A stretch of DNA of 10,607 nucleotides from Stramenopiles sp. TOSAG23-3. Taxonomy: Eukaryota; Sar. Under the pieces are notes generated by a model. That model was not told where the DNA came from. It saw only the letters and a list, made by a program, of their open reading frames with translations, and made no database searches. The stretch lies in assembly GCA_900128585.1 (NCBI GenBank), contig LT642801.1, positions 1-10,607 on the forward strand. The letters run 5' to 3'. Of this stretch, positions 1 to 7,785 are shown one piece after another (the first letter of the stretch is position 1; each line of letters starts with the position of its first letter). The position numbers were made by a program, and so were the translations under genes.

Positions 1-32
1 TTGAACAGGTGTCTACAATCGCATTTTACTTA

Positions 33-60
33 AAGAAAAACAACGACGGTCGTGTTTCTT
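33..60. repeat. Imperfect hairpin-forming inverted repeat
   Basis: The arms AAGAAA (33-38) and TTTCTT (55-60) enclose a tight inner stem ACGA/TCGT (43-46 with 50-53) and a three-base loop; the left side carries a bulge. It lies beyond the 3' end of the EF-hand/EML gene. No function can be assigned. Confidence 0.35.
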
Positions 61-120
61 ATTTTTGAAGAGCGATGGTAACATTAATATAGGAATAGCA
101 TCACTCGAACATTAGTCGTA

Positions 121-126
121 TTTATT
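121..126 (-). promoter_or_regulatory. Candidate poly(A) signal of the EF-hand/EML gene
   Basis: TTTATT on the plus strand reads AATAAA on the minus strand, about 53 bases beyond the TAG stop. The surrounding 3' flank is AT-rich. Position and sequence fit a canonical signal, but AATAAA is common by chance in such DNA and many protists do not use it strictly. Confidence 0.4.
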
Positions 127-178
127 TTATATAATTCTATTTTTTTTTTCTATTCAGTTCGTACTGCTATATTTTTCT

Positions 179-3100
179 CTATGCGTTTCTCCAAGCAGTG
201 AGGGGTTTCCACTTAGCAGGCCGTCCAGACTCTATTCCAGTTCTCAGGAACTTCCATTGGAACACCCCGCAATCCCAGCCCCCGACAGAAACTACACTCT
301 CGTCGCCGAGGAGAAACCGCACATTCATTACGTGGCTACTGTGGCCGTTGTACGCGTTGCATGGCGCGTGCTGCACGACGCAGGGGGCGTTGAACACTTT
401 CACTTGCCCGAAATCGTCGGCCGTAACGACATACTTTCCGTCAGAAGTTTTGTGCAGTGAGTTAACATCGGTCCCGTCAGAATACTCTGGCCAAATTCCC
501 ATGACAGAGAATCCAAGTACGCAGGTCCACGAGTACCAGTCGGTATCGGCTTCTACCTTGTCTAAAGTACTTCGCAGGGGGGCCCCGCTGGGCATGTCCC
601 AGTATATTATTTCGTACGCCCCGCAGTTGCTTTGAAGTATACGACTGTCCCTCGACCAATCGATATGGGTGATATAGGAAGTATGACCCTTGCAGCGTGT
701 GATGAAATCATACGAGGAGCGAACGTCGTAAACATCCACAAAGTTGTCGTGGGAAGCAACTGCCAAGTACTGGCCGTTCGGGGAGTACTTCAGGTCGTCT
801 ATGGCTTCTCGGCAGTCGTGCACGGACTTCAACATTGCCAGGGTGTCACCTCGGAAGGAGGTGGCCTTGTGGTACGCGTACACCAGAAAAGCGCCATTCA
901 GCAGCCCGACTGCAATCGATTTTCCGTCCGGGGAAAAGTGGCAGGAACGGCCGAAGTCCGGCAGGACGATTGCGCAGAGCTGGGCGCGGGTCGAACCGTC
1001 CCACAGACTAAGCTGCTTGTCTTCTCCCACGGTAGCAAACAGGCAATGGTTCGTTGGGTGCCTTGCCAGCCCATACACTGGCCCGTAGTGACTTCTAGAG
1101 ATTACCTTCGCCGAAGAGCCCACGGAGGACTTTCCGCTCTTTTTCGACTTTTGCTCTCTCGACGGTCTACCAAATGCGGCCGCCGATTTCGGCCTTCCCT
1201 TGTTCTCGTCCGCAAGTTTCAACGACCATATGTCTCCTCTGCTCGTGGTGCAGTATATCTCTCCAGAATTTTTGCTGAGGGCAAATGTCCGTACACCGTG
1301 CGAGCTCCCCGCCGGGACGTCGGGACCGACACGCCCCGCCCCCTTGTTCTTGCCACTGTCGTCCGCATTTTTCTGCTCTGTGTGGAAGGGGGCTACTGCC
1401 CCACTGTTTGTGGTTTTGAACATTGGTGCGGCTGTGCTCCCACCCGGCGCGATAATGGTGTCGTTGTGGGCTGGGCCCTGGCGTTGTTGGGCCGCTCGTA
1501 GCTCGCCGTGTGTCCCAGAGAGGTTGACGTGGGCGATCAGGTTCACGGAGAACTCCTTCGTCCCCCGCGACGCCCTGTCCATCCTCCATCTTTTCGCCTC
1601 CGCGTCTGCCCCACCCGTCAGCAGCGTGGTGGAGGAGGCATTGTAAGCGTACAAATCAATAGAGTACACGGGCCCCCGGTGCGCTTGAAAGCTTTGTATG
1701 CACTCCCCTTTTGACACGTCGAAAAGGTAGACGAGACCGTTGCTTCCCCCCGTTAGCAGTCGGGCACCGCCGTCGATGTACTTCCCACAGAAGGTCTTCC
1801 TTGGCAACCGATTTGCTTTTCCATAGCGTGAGTTTTTTACCAGCAATGGGTTCAGTCGGTCTTTCATGTTCAAATCCAACGTCCAGAATTTGGTGTGGTT
1901 GCAGCCGACGGTAGCGAACTTCATTACTTTGCGACTGTTGTCGAGCGACGATGCATTTGTGGGAACAATAATTCCAAACACCTGCGGCGGAGCCCCATTC
2001 TGGCACCCGGACTCCGCAATGAATTTTCCCGGGGTAGGCTCCCCTTTCGTGGCAAGGCCGTGAATTTCGAGGCCTTCCTGCTCCGACTTCGACAGTTTCC
2101 ACTTCCATATCCCGATCGCGTGGTGATCGTCGGAGCCGATTCCACATATATAGCTGCTCGAATTTCCCAGGAACGAGACGGCGCAAACAGCCCGGTGAAA
2201 GAAACCCCCGGAACCCACAACAGAGAAAATCTCGAATGTCTCGATGGACCAGACGACGACCCGGGGGTTGGCCCCCAGCTGGCCGCTCGCGGCGACTTTG
2301 CGAGAACGGTCCAGCGTCAGCACTGTGATATCGTCGTCATGGTTGATGAAATGCCGCTGGGTGTTCTTCTTTGGGTCGTACACGACAACGACAGCGGCAA
2401 TGTTGTACACCAACTCCCCCGCGGCGGACAAGTGAAAATTGTGGGGGGAACGACCGTTGCAGCCGTAGACCCACTCCAGCTCTAGGTCTGCATCGGGCGT
2501 CTTTGCCGATCTTGCCATATCAGCGGGGTCCCAGCCGGACGGCGGTTGAACCGAGGTACGGCTATAGCGGTACTTCATTCTCTGCGGCACCTCTCCCTTG
2601 GATATCGGCTTGACGACGCGCTCCCCGTAGTGCCCTTGGTCAAACGGTCCCTGCAAAACGACGGGGCGCTCGTCGTCTTCGTACTGCAACGCCAGCAGAG
2701 CCTCGTACTCCTCGGCCGTCCGCCCGTCCTGCTTCTGCGGTCTTGACCTACTGCCATGACCGCGTGGGGGAAACAACAAGTTCGACAAAAGGGTCTTGTT
2801 CCCACCGTTGGTCGAACGCCACAGGGACGTCACCTCCTCGTCAGTCATCGGCTTTGTCCCATTTTCTGTGAACGCACGAAGGACAAACCCGAAATCCCTT
2901 CGGCGCAGTCGTGCGTGGTTACCATACCTGTCGCAGACAGTCTTCAATATTTTCTTTCCAATCTCAATCTGCATCGCAGAGATGTGGTACTGGAGCCTGT
3001 CGTCGGTGGTGAGGAGCTTCTCCCTGCCCTGGCCCCGCAATATGACTTCCTGACGGAGGCGTTTCAGCAACCGATGCGAATCCCACACGTCTGGCAGGGG

Positions 3101-4681
3101 ACCCGTGGGCCTCGGCGTCGATATTCGAGAAGATACCACGCTTTCCCTGTCGCTCGCGGAAGATCCACGGGAGGAGTTAACCGCCTGTCTGGACGATTGC
3201 TGCCTTGATGACGGTCTCCTGCCGTTCGACTGGTGGTCGTTGGCGAACGGGGCAGCGGCTGCCCCGGGGGCAGAGACCCTCTTGGCAGCCGGCGGCCTTC
3301 CAAAAGTTCTATCTTTTCCCTCTTTCGACTTCTTTCCGTGTTTGGACTTCCCAGCTTTCCCAGCGGCACCGAATGTTTTCAACCCGACAGCTTTGATTCC
3401 CCGTTTGCGAAGAATGGCTTTCATTGTTTTGATATCATCGGCGGCAATGCCAAGGTCGTCCGTTATCTCTTCGACGCTCTGGCGGCCATCCTCGTGCGTG
3501 ACAAGGACCCGGCGGCAAGTGCTGTTCTGATAGTTCCCTTTGCCCCCGCTGATGTGCCAGGCATTGCGAATCATCAGCTCAAAATAGTCGTCGCTTTCGA
3601 TCGCAGCCCCGATGTTTCTATAGTAGGTTTTGAACTCGTCTTTCGTAACAATTCCGTCCTTGTTCGCACTGTCGAAGGCATCCAAAAGGTGCTTCAACGC
3701 GTCCGCTTCCGATATTTTGCCAGACACAACGTCTGGAAGCAGCGAGACGTCGTACACGCCTGCCAGGTCATCAATCGTGATGACCCCATCGCCAGTCTTG
3801 TCCATGACGTCAAAAGCCTTCAGAACCAGCTTTTCCCGCCGCTCATTCAAAGGCCCCGCCAAACCGAGGAGAAACTCGTCGAAATCGATGGAACCGTTCC
3901 CGTCGGTGTCAAAATACGCAAACAGGGTGTCGATGTCGTCGTCGGCCAAGTTCACTTTGAAATCTTTCAGGCCATACTTCAACTCCTCCTTCGAAAGCTT
4001 ACGGTCCCCGCTGTCGTCCATGACTTTCATGATTCTGGAGACGCCGTGAATCCCGGTAGTCCCGCCACGTTCAACGATCTGTTGCTTTATGCGGTCGACA
4101 ATCCTGGTAGATTCTTTTTGTCGACCCTCCTGGGAGGACCCAGACTTATCCCCCCTGGAGACGGGCTCGTCCCCTCGGTAAAACGGTGCATTCTGCACCG
4201 CAGACTTCGTGGCAGGGGCCTTCCTCGCCTTGGAACGCCCGGCGAGAAAACCGTTCCCCCGGGAAGGGGATGAGTTCCTCTTGCTCTCCGATTGGCTGGT
4301 ATTTTTGGCCCGGGGCTTGACCTTCTTGTCCCCAAGCATGCAAGCGATAAATTCATTGACGGACAAGATGTTGCTCCCGTCTTCGTCAAAGTAATCAAAC
4401 AGTGCGCGGACAACGCCCTCTTTGATCCCTTGCAAGTAAGGCGCCATACCCTTTGCAAACTCGGAAAACTCGACGTCCCCCGAACGGTCGACGTCTACGT
4501 TCCGAAAAGCGATTTCCACCGTCCTCCGCGGGGTATGACCCTTCCTTGTTTTCGCCAACACGTTCTCACGAAGGGTCACAACAATCTTTTCAAGCTCAGC
4601 AGTAGGTACATTCGCAGAAGCAGTCTTGCGTTGCTGTTGCTGCAAGCGCAAGCGTTGGCGGGCCTTTGTAAAGGCACTCAT
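179..4681 (-). CDS. Calcyphosin-like EF-hand / EMAP-like (EML) WD40 fusion protein, 1500 aa
   Basis: Predicted calcium-responsive microtubule-associated protein, probably cytoskeletal or ciliary. EF-hand loops are seen at residues 63-74 (D-x-D-x-S-G-D, E at 12), 99-110 (Gly6 is Asn), 222-233 (Gly6 is Arg), 258-269 (canonical), 294-305 (D-K-T-G-D-G-V-I) and about 337-349 (one residue longer, degenerate). Residues 193-376 follow the calcyphosin/CAPSL pattern, including DKTGDGVITIDDL and the closing IRNAW. A conserved-looking CRRVLVTHEDGR segment follows at 389-400. Residues 440-525 are basic, Ser-rich and probably disordered; 530-640 may be another degenerate EF-hand pair. A HELP motif begins near 735 (LEWVYGCNGR, then VVVVYDP). 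A WD40/TAPE region continues to about 1476 and ends with the EML-like segments DDFGQVKVF and GHSSHVMNV. ATG at 4681 is chosen; the frame is open for 24 codons upstream but only from a TTG. The stop is TAG. No intron is seen. Family assignment is firm; ciliary location is inferred. Confidence 0.93.
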   Translation of the reverse strand: MSAFTKARQRLRLQQQQRKTASANVPTAELEKIVVTLRENVLAKTRKGHTPRRTVEIAFRNVDVDRSGDVEFSEFAKGMAPYLQGIKEGVVRALFDYFDEDGSNILSVNEFIACMLGDKKVKPRAKNTSQSESKRNSSPSRGNGFLAGRSKARKAPATKSAVQNAPFYRGDEPVSRGDKSGSSQEGRQKESTRIVDRIKQQIVERGGTTGIHGVSRIMKVMDDSGDRKLSKEELKYGLKDFKVNLADDDIDTLFAYFDTDGNGSIDFDEFLLGLAGPLNERREKLVLKAFDVMDKTGDGVITIDDLAGVYDVSLLPDVVSGKISEADALKHLLDAFDSANKDGIVTKDEFKTYYRNIGAAIESDDYFELMIRNAWHISGGKGNYQNSTCRRVLVTHEDGRQSVEEITDDLGIAADDIKTMKAILRKRGIKAVGLKTFGAAGKAGKSKHGKKSKEGKDRTFGRPPAAKRVSAPGAAAAPFANDHQSNGRRPSSRQQSSRQAVNSSRGSSASDRESVVSSRISTPRPTGPLPDVWDSHRLLKRLRQEVILRGQGREKLLTTDDRLQYHISAMQIEIGKKILKTVCDRYGNHARLRRRDFGFVLRAFTENGTKPMTDEEVTSLWRSTNGGNKTLLSNLLFPPRGHGSRSRPQKQDGRTAEEYEALLALQYEDDERPVVLQGPFDQGHYGERVVKPISKGEVPQRMKYRYSRTSVQPPSGWDPADMARSAKTPDADLELEWVYGCNGRSPHNFHLSAAGELVYNIAAVVVVYDPKKNTQRHFINHDDDITVLTLDRSRKVAASGQLGANPRVVVWSIETFEIFSVVGSGGFFHRAVCAVSFLGNSSSYICGIGSDDHHAIGIWKWKLSKSEQEGLEIHGLATKGEPTPGKFIAESGCQNGAPPQVFGIIVPTNASSLDNSRKVMKFATVGCNHTKFWTLDLNMKDRLNPLLVKNSRYGKANRLPRKTFCGKYIDGGARLLTGGSNGLVYLFDVSKGECIQSFQAHRGPVYSIDLYAYNASSTTLLTGGADAEAKRWRMDRASRGTKEFSVNLIAHVNLSGTHGELRAAQQRQGPAHNDTIIAPGGSTAAPMFKTTNSGAVAPFHTEQKNADDSGKNKGAGRVGPDVPAGSSHGVRTFALSKNSGEIYCTTSRGDIWSLKLADENKGRPKSAAAFGRPSREQKSKKSGKSSVGSSAKVISRSHYGPVYGLARHPTNHCLFATVGEDKQLSLWDGSTRAQLCAIVLPDFGRSCHFSPDGKSIAVGLLNGAFLVYAYHKATSFRGDTLAMLKSVHDCREAIDDLKYSPNGQYLAVASHDNFVDVYDVRSSYDFITRCKGHTSYITHIDWSRDSRILQSNCGAYEIIYWDMPSGAPLRSTLDKVEADTDWYSWTCVLGFSVMGIWPEYSDGTDVNSLHKTSDGKYVVTADDFGQVKVFNAPCVVQHAPCNAYNGHSSHVMNVRFLLGDESVVSVGGWDCGVFQWKFLRTGIESGRPAKWKPLTAWRNA

Positions 4682-5082
4682 GGCGTGTACTATATGAAAG
4701 CGAATAAATGGGTAGTTGCAAAATTTCCCTACCTCTTGAATATTACAAAGCAAACGTGCAGTAAAGTCTTACTTGAACAAAGAACAAATACGTTTCCTTT
4801 AACTGGCTGTTTATTTAAAACACATGAATGTATATGTACGTATATTCATTCGTGACACTTCAATAAATACGAGGAGATACAGTGAAAACAACAAAGAAGA
4901 GTGGTGAGATTTTTTTAATTATTATTTGTTTTTTACATAAACACAGTACAGCGTTTAGAATACGTACACATTTTAAATTTTTAAAATATTAATAGTACCT
5001 AATAATTCAAAATTGCAATGGACATATAGAGACTAGAACGACTATTAATACCCTTGAATGAAAATAAATGAGTAACGGCGGT

Positions 5083-5100
5083 GATGATCATCCGATCATC
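5083..5100. repeat. Perfect 7-bp inverted repeat
   Basis: GATGATC (5083-5089) and GATCATC (5094-5100) are exact reverse complements separated by four bases. It lies in the shared upstream region of two divergent genes, so it could be a dimeric protein site, but chance is a fair alternative. Confidence 0.45.
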
Positions 5101-5153
5101 GAGAAGAAGCAAGAAAAGAGGAAAAGAAGAGGAAACTCAACAAAGACTACGAG

Positions 5154-5186
5154 GAATTCTTCAATTTTTTATTTTCAGAAGAATTC
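5154..5186. repeat. Perfect 9-bp inverted repeat with 15-base spacer
   Basis: GAATTCTTC (5154-5162) and GAAGAATTC (5178-5186) are exact reverse complements around a T-rich spacer. A second shorter pair, CTACGA (5147-5152) and TCGTAG (5214-5219), lies outside it, so the two can be drawn as nested hairpins. Function is unknown. Confidence 0.55.
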
Positions 5187-5353
5187 AGAATAGAAAGAAT
5201 TAGAATTAAAACTTCGTAGACTAAGTACATAATATATTTCAAATTGGGGGTGGTGTGTCCTTATAAATACGAGAGTATATTAGTCTAATAAGTATTCAGC
5301 TGATCATTTTTATATATTCTTCGTAAAATGAAAATAATAATAAAATAATAAAT

Positions 5354-5391
5354 AAAGAAGAAAAAGAAGAAACGAAAGAAGAAAGAAGAAA
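5354..5391. repeat. GAA-rich purine tract
   Basis: The plus strand is A and G throughout, except for one C at 5373, and is built mostly of imperfect GAA units. It is preceded by an AAT-rich stretch from about 5324. It is a simple-sequence tract in the divergent intergenic region. Confidence 0.7.
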
Positions 5392-5492
5392 TGTGACAAC
5401 GTCCAATATAAGCGTACGTTAGGACCTCGTATTATTATGAGGTAGGACGGAGAGAGATAATGTCAATATATGAAATGCATGGATCCAATGGA

Positions 5493-5510
5493 GGATGGAT
5501 GGATGGATGG
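5493..5510. repeat. (GGAT)4.5 microsatellite
   Basis: Four perfect GGAT units plus two bases, in AT-rich intergenic DNA upstream of the membrane-protein gene. Confidence 0.8.
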
Positions 5511-5555
5511 TTATTTGGTTTTTTGTTTGGTGATTTTGTGAGGAGTCTGGAGAGA

Positions 5556-5570
5556 GTAGAGTAGAGTAGA
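5556..5570. repeat. (GTAGA)3 short tandem repeat
   Basis: Three perfect five-base units, about 210 bases upstream of the membrane-protein start codon. Confidence 0.7.
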
Positions 5571-5780
5571 TAAATAGATATCTGTTTGAGTGCTTGTTTG
5601 ATTTAAAGAAAATAGGAAAAACAAAAAAACAGTTCATTTGGTTACATGGCTCTTGTAATTAAAAAACACATTTAGCAGTATTAATAGCACGTACGTTTCT
5701 TCTTCTCACGTCCTGTTCGAAGACTGCCTATACGAATACGAATAATTAGACGAACTGAGGTTCTCCAAAAAGGACTTATT

Positions 5781-7304
5781 ATGGGGCGGCACTCCCTCCT
5801 TCTCAACGTTTTGGTCGTTCCTTTCTTACTAGCTGAATGGGAGGCGAGTGCGTTCCAGCTGAGCTCGGCATGTTCAAAGCCACCGTCCCAGTCCGAAGAG
5901 AACCCTTGCGTCTGCCCTACTGACGTGCGAGTGGAAGGTCCAGTCACAAACTCGTCCTGGATATGGAATTACGACTACGGCACGTGGCAGCCGCGAATTA
6001 ACGACAAAAACGATGCTCCAATTAAGATAGCCGGGGACGGAGTTGCCGGCGGAACGTTCAAGTGGGAGTTTATGGAAGGAAGCACGGGAAACAAATACGT
6101 CGTTCAGGAGCTGACGTACTGGGGTGTCCCAGAAGAAGGGGCAGTCGACGACGCGAAAACTAGCTTGATGAGGGACCTCCCGGGTGGTCCCAACGGGACC
6201 AAAATCATGGACCGTTTCGGGGCACACGTTGCGAACGTAGTGTACTCTTGCCAAATGGTATGGAGTGGCGTCTCTGGCAGGTGGTGGACGGTTCTTTCCG
6301 CCACCAGCGCGAATCGCGACGGCCAGTCCACCCCAATAGTTCCATCCTGCTCAGCGGGCGCGGCAACGGGCGACTGCCCCGTGAGTCCTACGTGCTACTT
6401 GCGAAAAGCGGACTGTGCGTGGGATCCGAGCGCGGAAGATTGGAACTGTGGCGACGAGAGCGGCGTGGGCCCCTGTGCATGGGACCCAAGCGGGATAATG
6501 GAGGACAGCGAGCTGAACGATATTCAGATGAACAACAACTTGTACGATTCGTGCAATTACCCAATGTTGGCCAGCACCATGGCATTTCCAGCTGCGGCGA
6601 TGGTCGAGGACCCGACATCGAACCAGACAGTTGTGATTGGAAACCCCGCCACTACAAGGAACGGCGCGGAGCTGAAGCCTGCCGACGGGGGCGTGGGCGG
6701 CGGCTTGTTTGATACGTTGCTGCTGTGCGAGGACGTGTTGGACGTGAGCGGGAAAACGCCAGTGTGCAGTAATGGGCAGCCGGCCCCAGGCCCTAGTCCA
6801 AGCCCCAGCCCCCCCCCACCGCCCGCTCCCTACTCCAATTGGCCCCAATGCCCGTCCATCGTGAAGAGTTACTGGACCCGGACCATGTGCCAAGGTTTCC
6901 TCAACTGTTTGAACGTACGGTTGATTGAAAACTATGCTGTTCGGGTCTTGTCAATGCGTTTTTTGTCCGTTATCTTTACCGGTGGAGGAATTTTTGCGGC
7001 TGGGTGGCTGTTCTTCTTCTTCAATGTTCGCGACCCCCCCGAAGGGGAGGAGCCGTCCGACGTCGACAAGAAACTTCGCCCCCCGAGCGCGTACATAACA
7101 GCGGCACGGAAAAAAGGTAGTAGAAACGCCATGAGGTGCAGCATTTGCACAACTACCATTGTCGAGACGGGCGAAATAGAGGTGCTCTCATGCTCTCATT
7201 GCGGTGCGCCTCGTAAGCAGTTTTTGACTTTTTCAAAATACGTGAACGATTGGGTAAAAGTAGACTTGTCTGAGCCAAGGGCAGAGGAGCACAGGCGATC
7301 ATGA
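5781..7304 (+). CDS. Unrecognised type I membrane protein with Cys-rich ectodomain and zinc-ribbon-like tail, 507 aa
   Basis: No known family is recognised. Residues 1-24 look like a signal peptide with likely cleavage after EASA. The ectodomain (25 to about 390) has 16 cysteines, possible N-glycosylation sites at 57 (NSS), 138 (NGT) and 281 (NQT), and a repeated CAWDPS motif at 212-217 and 232-237. A proline-rich stalk at 335-350 (PAPGPSPSPSPPPPPAP-like) precedes a last Cys cluster (357, 370, 376). One hydrophobic span covers about 394-415, followed by an acidic then basic cytosolic tail. The tail has CSIC (453-456) and CSHC (471-474), a CxxC-x14-CxxC pattern typical of zinc ribbons. The inferred role is a surface or endomembrane protein with an intracellular zinc-binding module; ligand and partner are unknown. 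ATG at 5781 puts the signal peptide at the N-terminus. The stop is TGA and no intron is seen. Topology is more certain than function. Confidence 0.85.
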   Translation: MGRHSLLLNVLVVPFLLAEWEASAFQLSSACSKPPSQSEENPCVCPTDVRVEGPVTNSSWIWNYDYGTWQPRINDKNDAPIKIAGDGVAGGTFKWEFMEGSTGNKYVVQELTYWGVPEEGAVDDAKTSLMRDLPGGPNGTKIMDRFGAHVANVVYSCQMVWSGVSGRWWTVLSATSANRDGQSTPIVPSCSAGAATGDCPVSPTCYLRKADCAWDPSAEDWNCGDESGVGPCAWDPSGIMEDSELNDIQMNNNLYDSCNYPMLASTMAFPAAAMVEDPTSNQTVVIGNPATTRNGAELKPADGGVGGGLFDTLLLCEDVLDVSGKTPVCSNGQPAPGPSPSPSPPPPPAPYSNWPQCPSIVKSYWTRTMCQGFLNCLNVRLIENYAVRVLSMRFLSVIFTGGGIFAAGWLFFFFNVRDPPEGEEPSDVDKKLRPPSAYITAARKKGSRNAMRCSICTTTIVETGEIEVLSCSHCGAPRKQFLTFSKYVNDWVKVDLSEPRAEEHRRS

Positions 7305-7615
7305 AATATTAGTAAGGAGTACTTAATCATATGACTAATTCTTAACATTAGTACTTTGTTAACTTCCTAAATTTAATAATACGATTTCATGGTAAGTGCT
7401 ACGAACTAAATTAGTACAAGTACGAGAATAATTTTATTTATCTGAAAACACTTTTGAGCCTTTAAATTCTCAAAAATGATCCTTTTTTCATAAAGATCGC
7501 GCCAAAGATAGGTGCATCCGGAATATTTCGTCTCCCTTGTGATATTATTAATGCTGTGTGAATATAATATTGAAATAACATAATCACAGTGTTATTATTT
7601 TGATCCTGTTGTGTA

Positions 7616-7631
7616 TTTTTTTTTTTTTTTT
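7616..7631. repeat. Poly-T run, 16 bases
   Basis: Sixteen consecutive T residues at the left edge of the pyrimidine-rich block. Confidence 0.9.
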
Positions 7632-7655
7632 CGTTGTTATTTCCTGTTGTTGCAT

Positions 7656-7770
7656 CGTCTTCTTCGTTTGTTTCTTCTTCTTCGTTTGTTTCTTCTTCTT
7701 CTTCTTCTTCTTCTTCTGCTTCTTCTTCTTCTGCTTCTTCCTCGTCGTTCGTATCTTCTCCTCTTCTCCT
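7656..7770. repeat. TTC/GAA pyrimidine-rich microsatellite block
   Basis: The plus strand is dominated by TTC units with scattered G. The longest pure run is nine perfect TTC units at 7690-7716, and further runs are broken by TGC and TTTG units. GAA/TTC repeats are known to form triplex structures when long; the length here is modest. Confidence 0.9.
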
Positions 7771-7785
7771 CCGCCGTTCGAAGAA

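Larger units (their letters stand above)
4682..5780. other. AT-rich divergent intergenic region, no gene seen
   Basis: This 1.1 kb stretch lies between the start of the minus-strand EML-like gene and the start of the plus-strand membrane-protein gene, so it should carry both promoters. It is much richer in A and T than the flanking genes. It holds two short perfect inverted repeats, a GAA-rich tract and small GGAT and GTAGA repeats. The octamer CGTACGTT occurs at 5413-5420 and 5690-5697. No core promoter element could be placed with confidence, and the short ORFs here have low-complexity translations. Confidence 0.6.

Noticed and set aside
33-60. The hairpin near the window start as a bacterial-type terminator
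   Set aside because: The gene architecture is eukaryotic, and the stem is bulged with a three-base loop and no clean U run directly after it.
632-1501. Plus-strand open frame (289 codons) opposite the WD40 region
   Set aside because: Antisense shadow of the propeller; the translation shows no domain.
3233-4273. Long plus-strand open frame (346 codons) opposite the EF-hand region
   Set aside because: It is antisense to a gene with clear domain matches and has no recognisable motif of its own. It is explained by base composition of the opposite strand.
4682-4753. A 24-codon N-terminal extension of the EF-hand/EML protein
   Set aside because: The open frame upstream of 4681 begins at a TTG, not an ATG, and translates to sequence unlike the family. 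The ATG at 4681 is the first in-frame Met and is followed by a typical basic Gln-rich start.
5419-5637. Minus-strand 72-codon open frame in the divergent intergenic DNA
   Set aside because: It overlaps GGAT and GTAGA repeats, has AT-driven composition and shows no motif.
6351-6893. Minus-strand open frame inside the membrane-protein gene
   Set aside because: The plus frame has a coherent signal peptide, ectodomain, membrane span and zinc ribbon; the minus frame has none of these.
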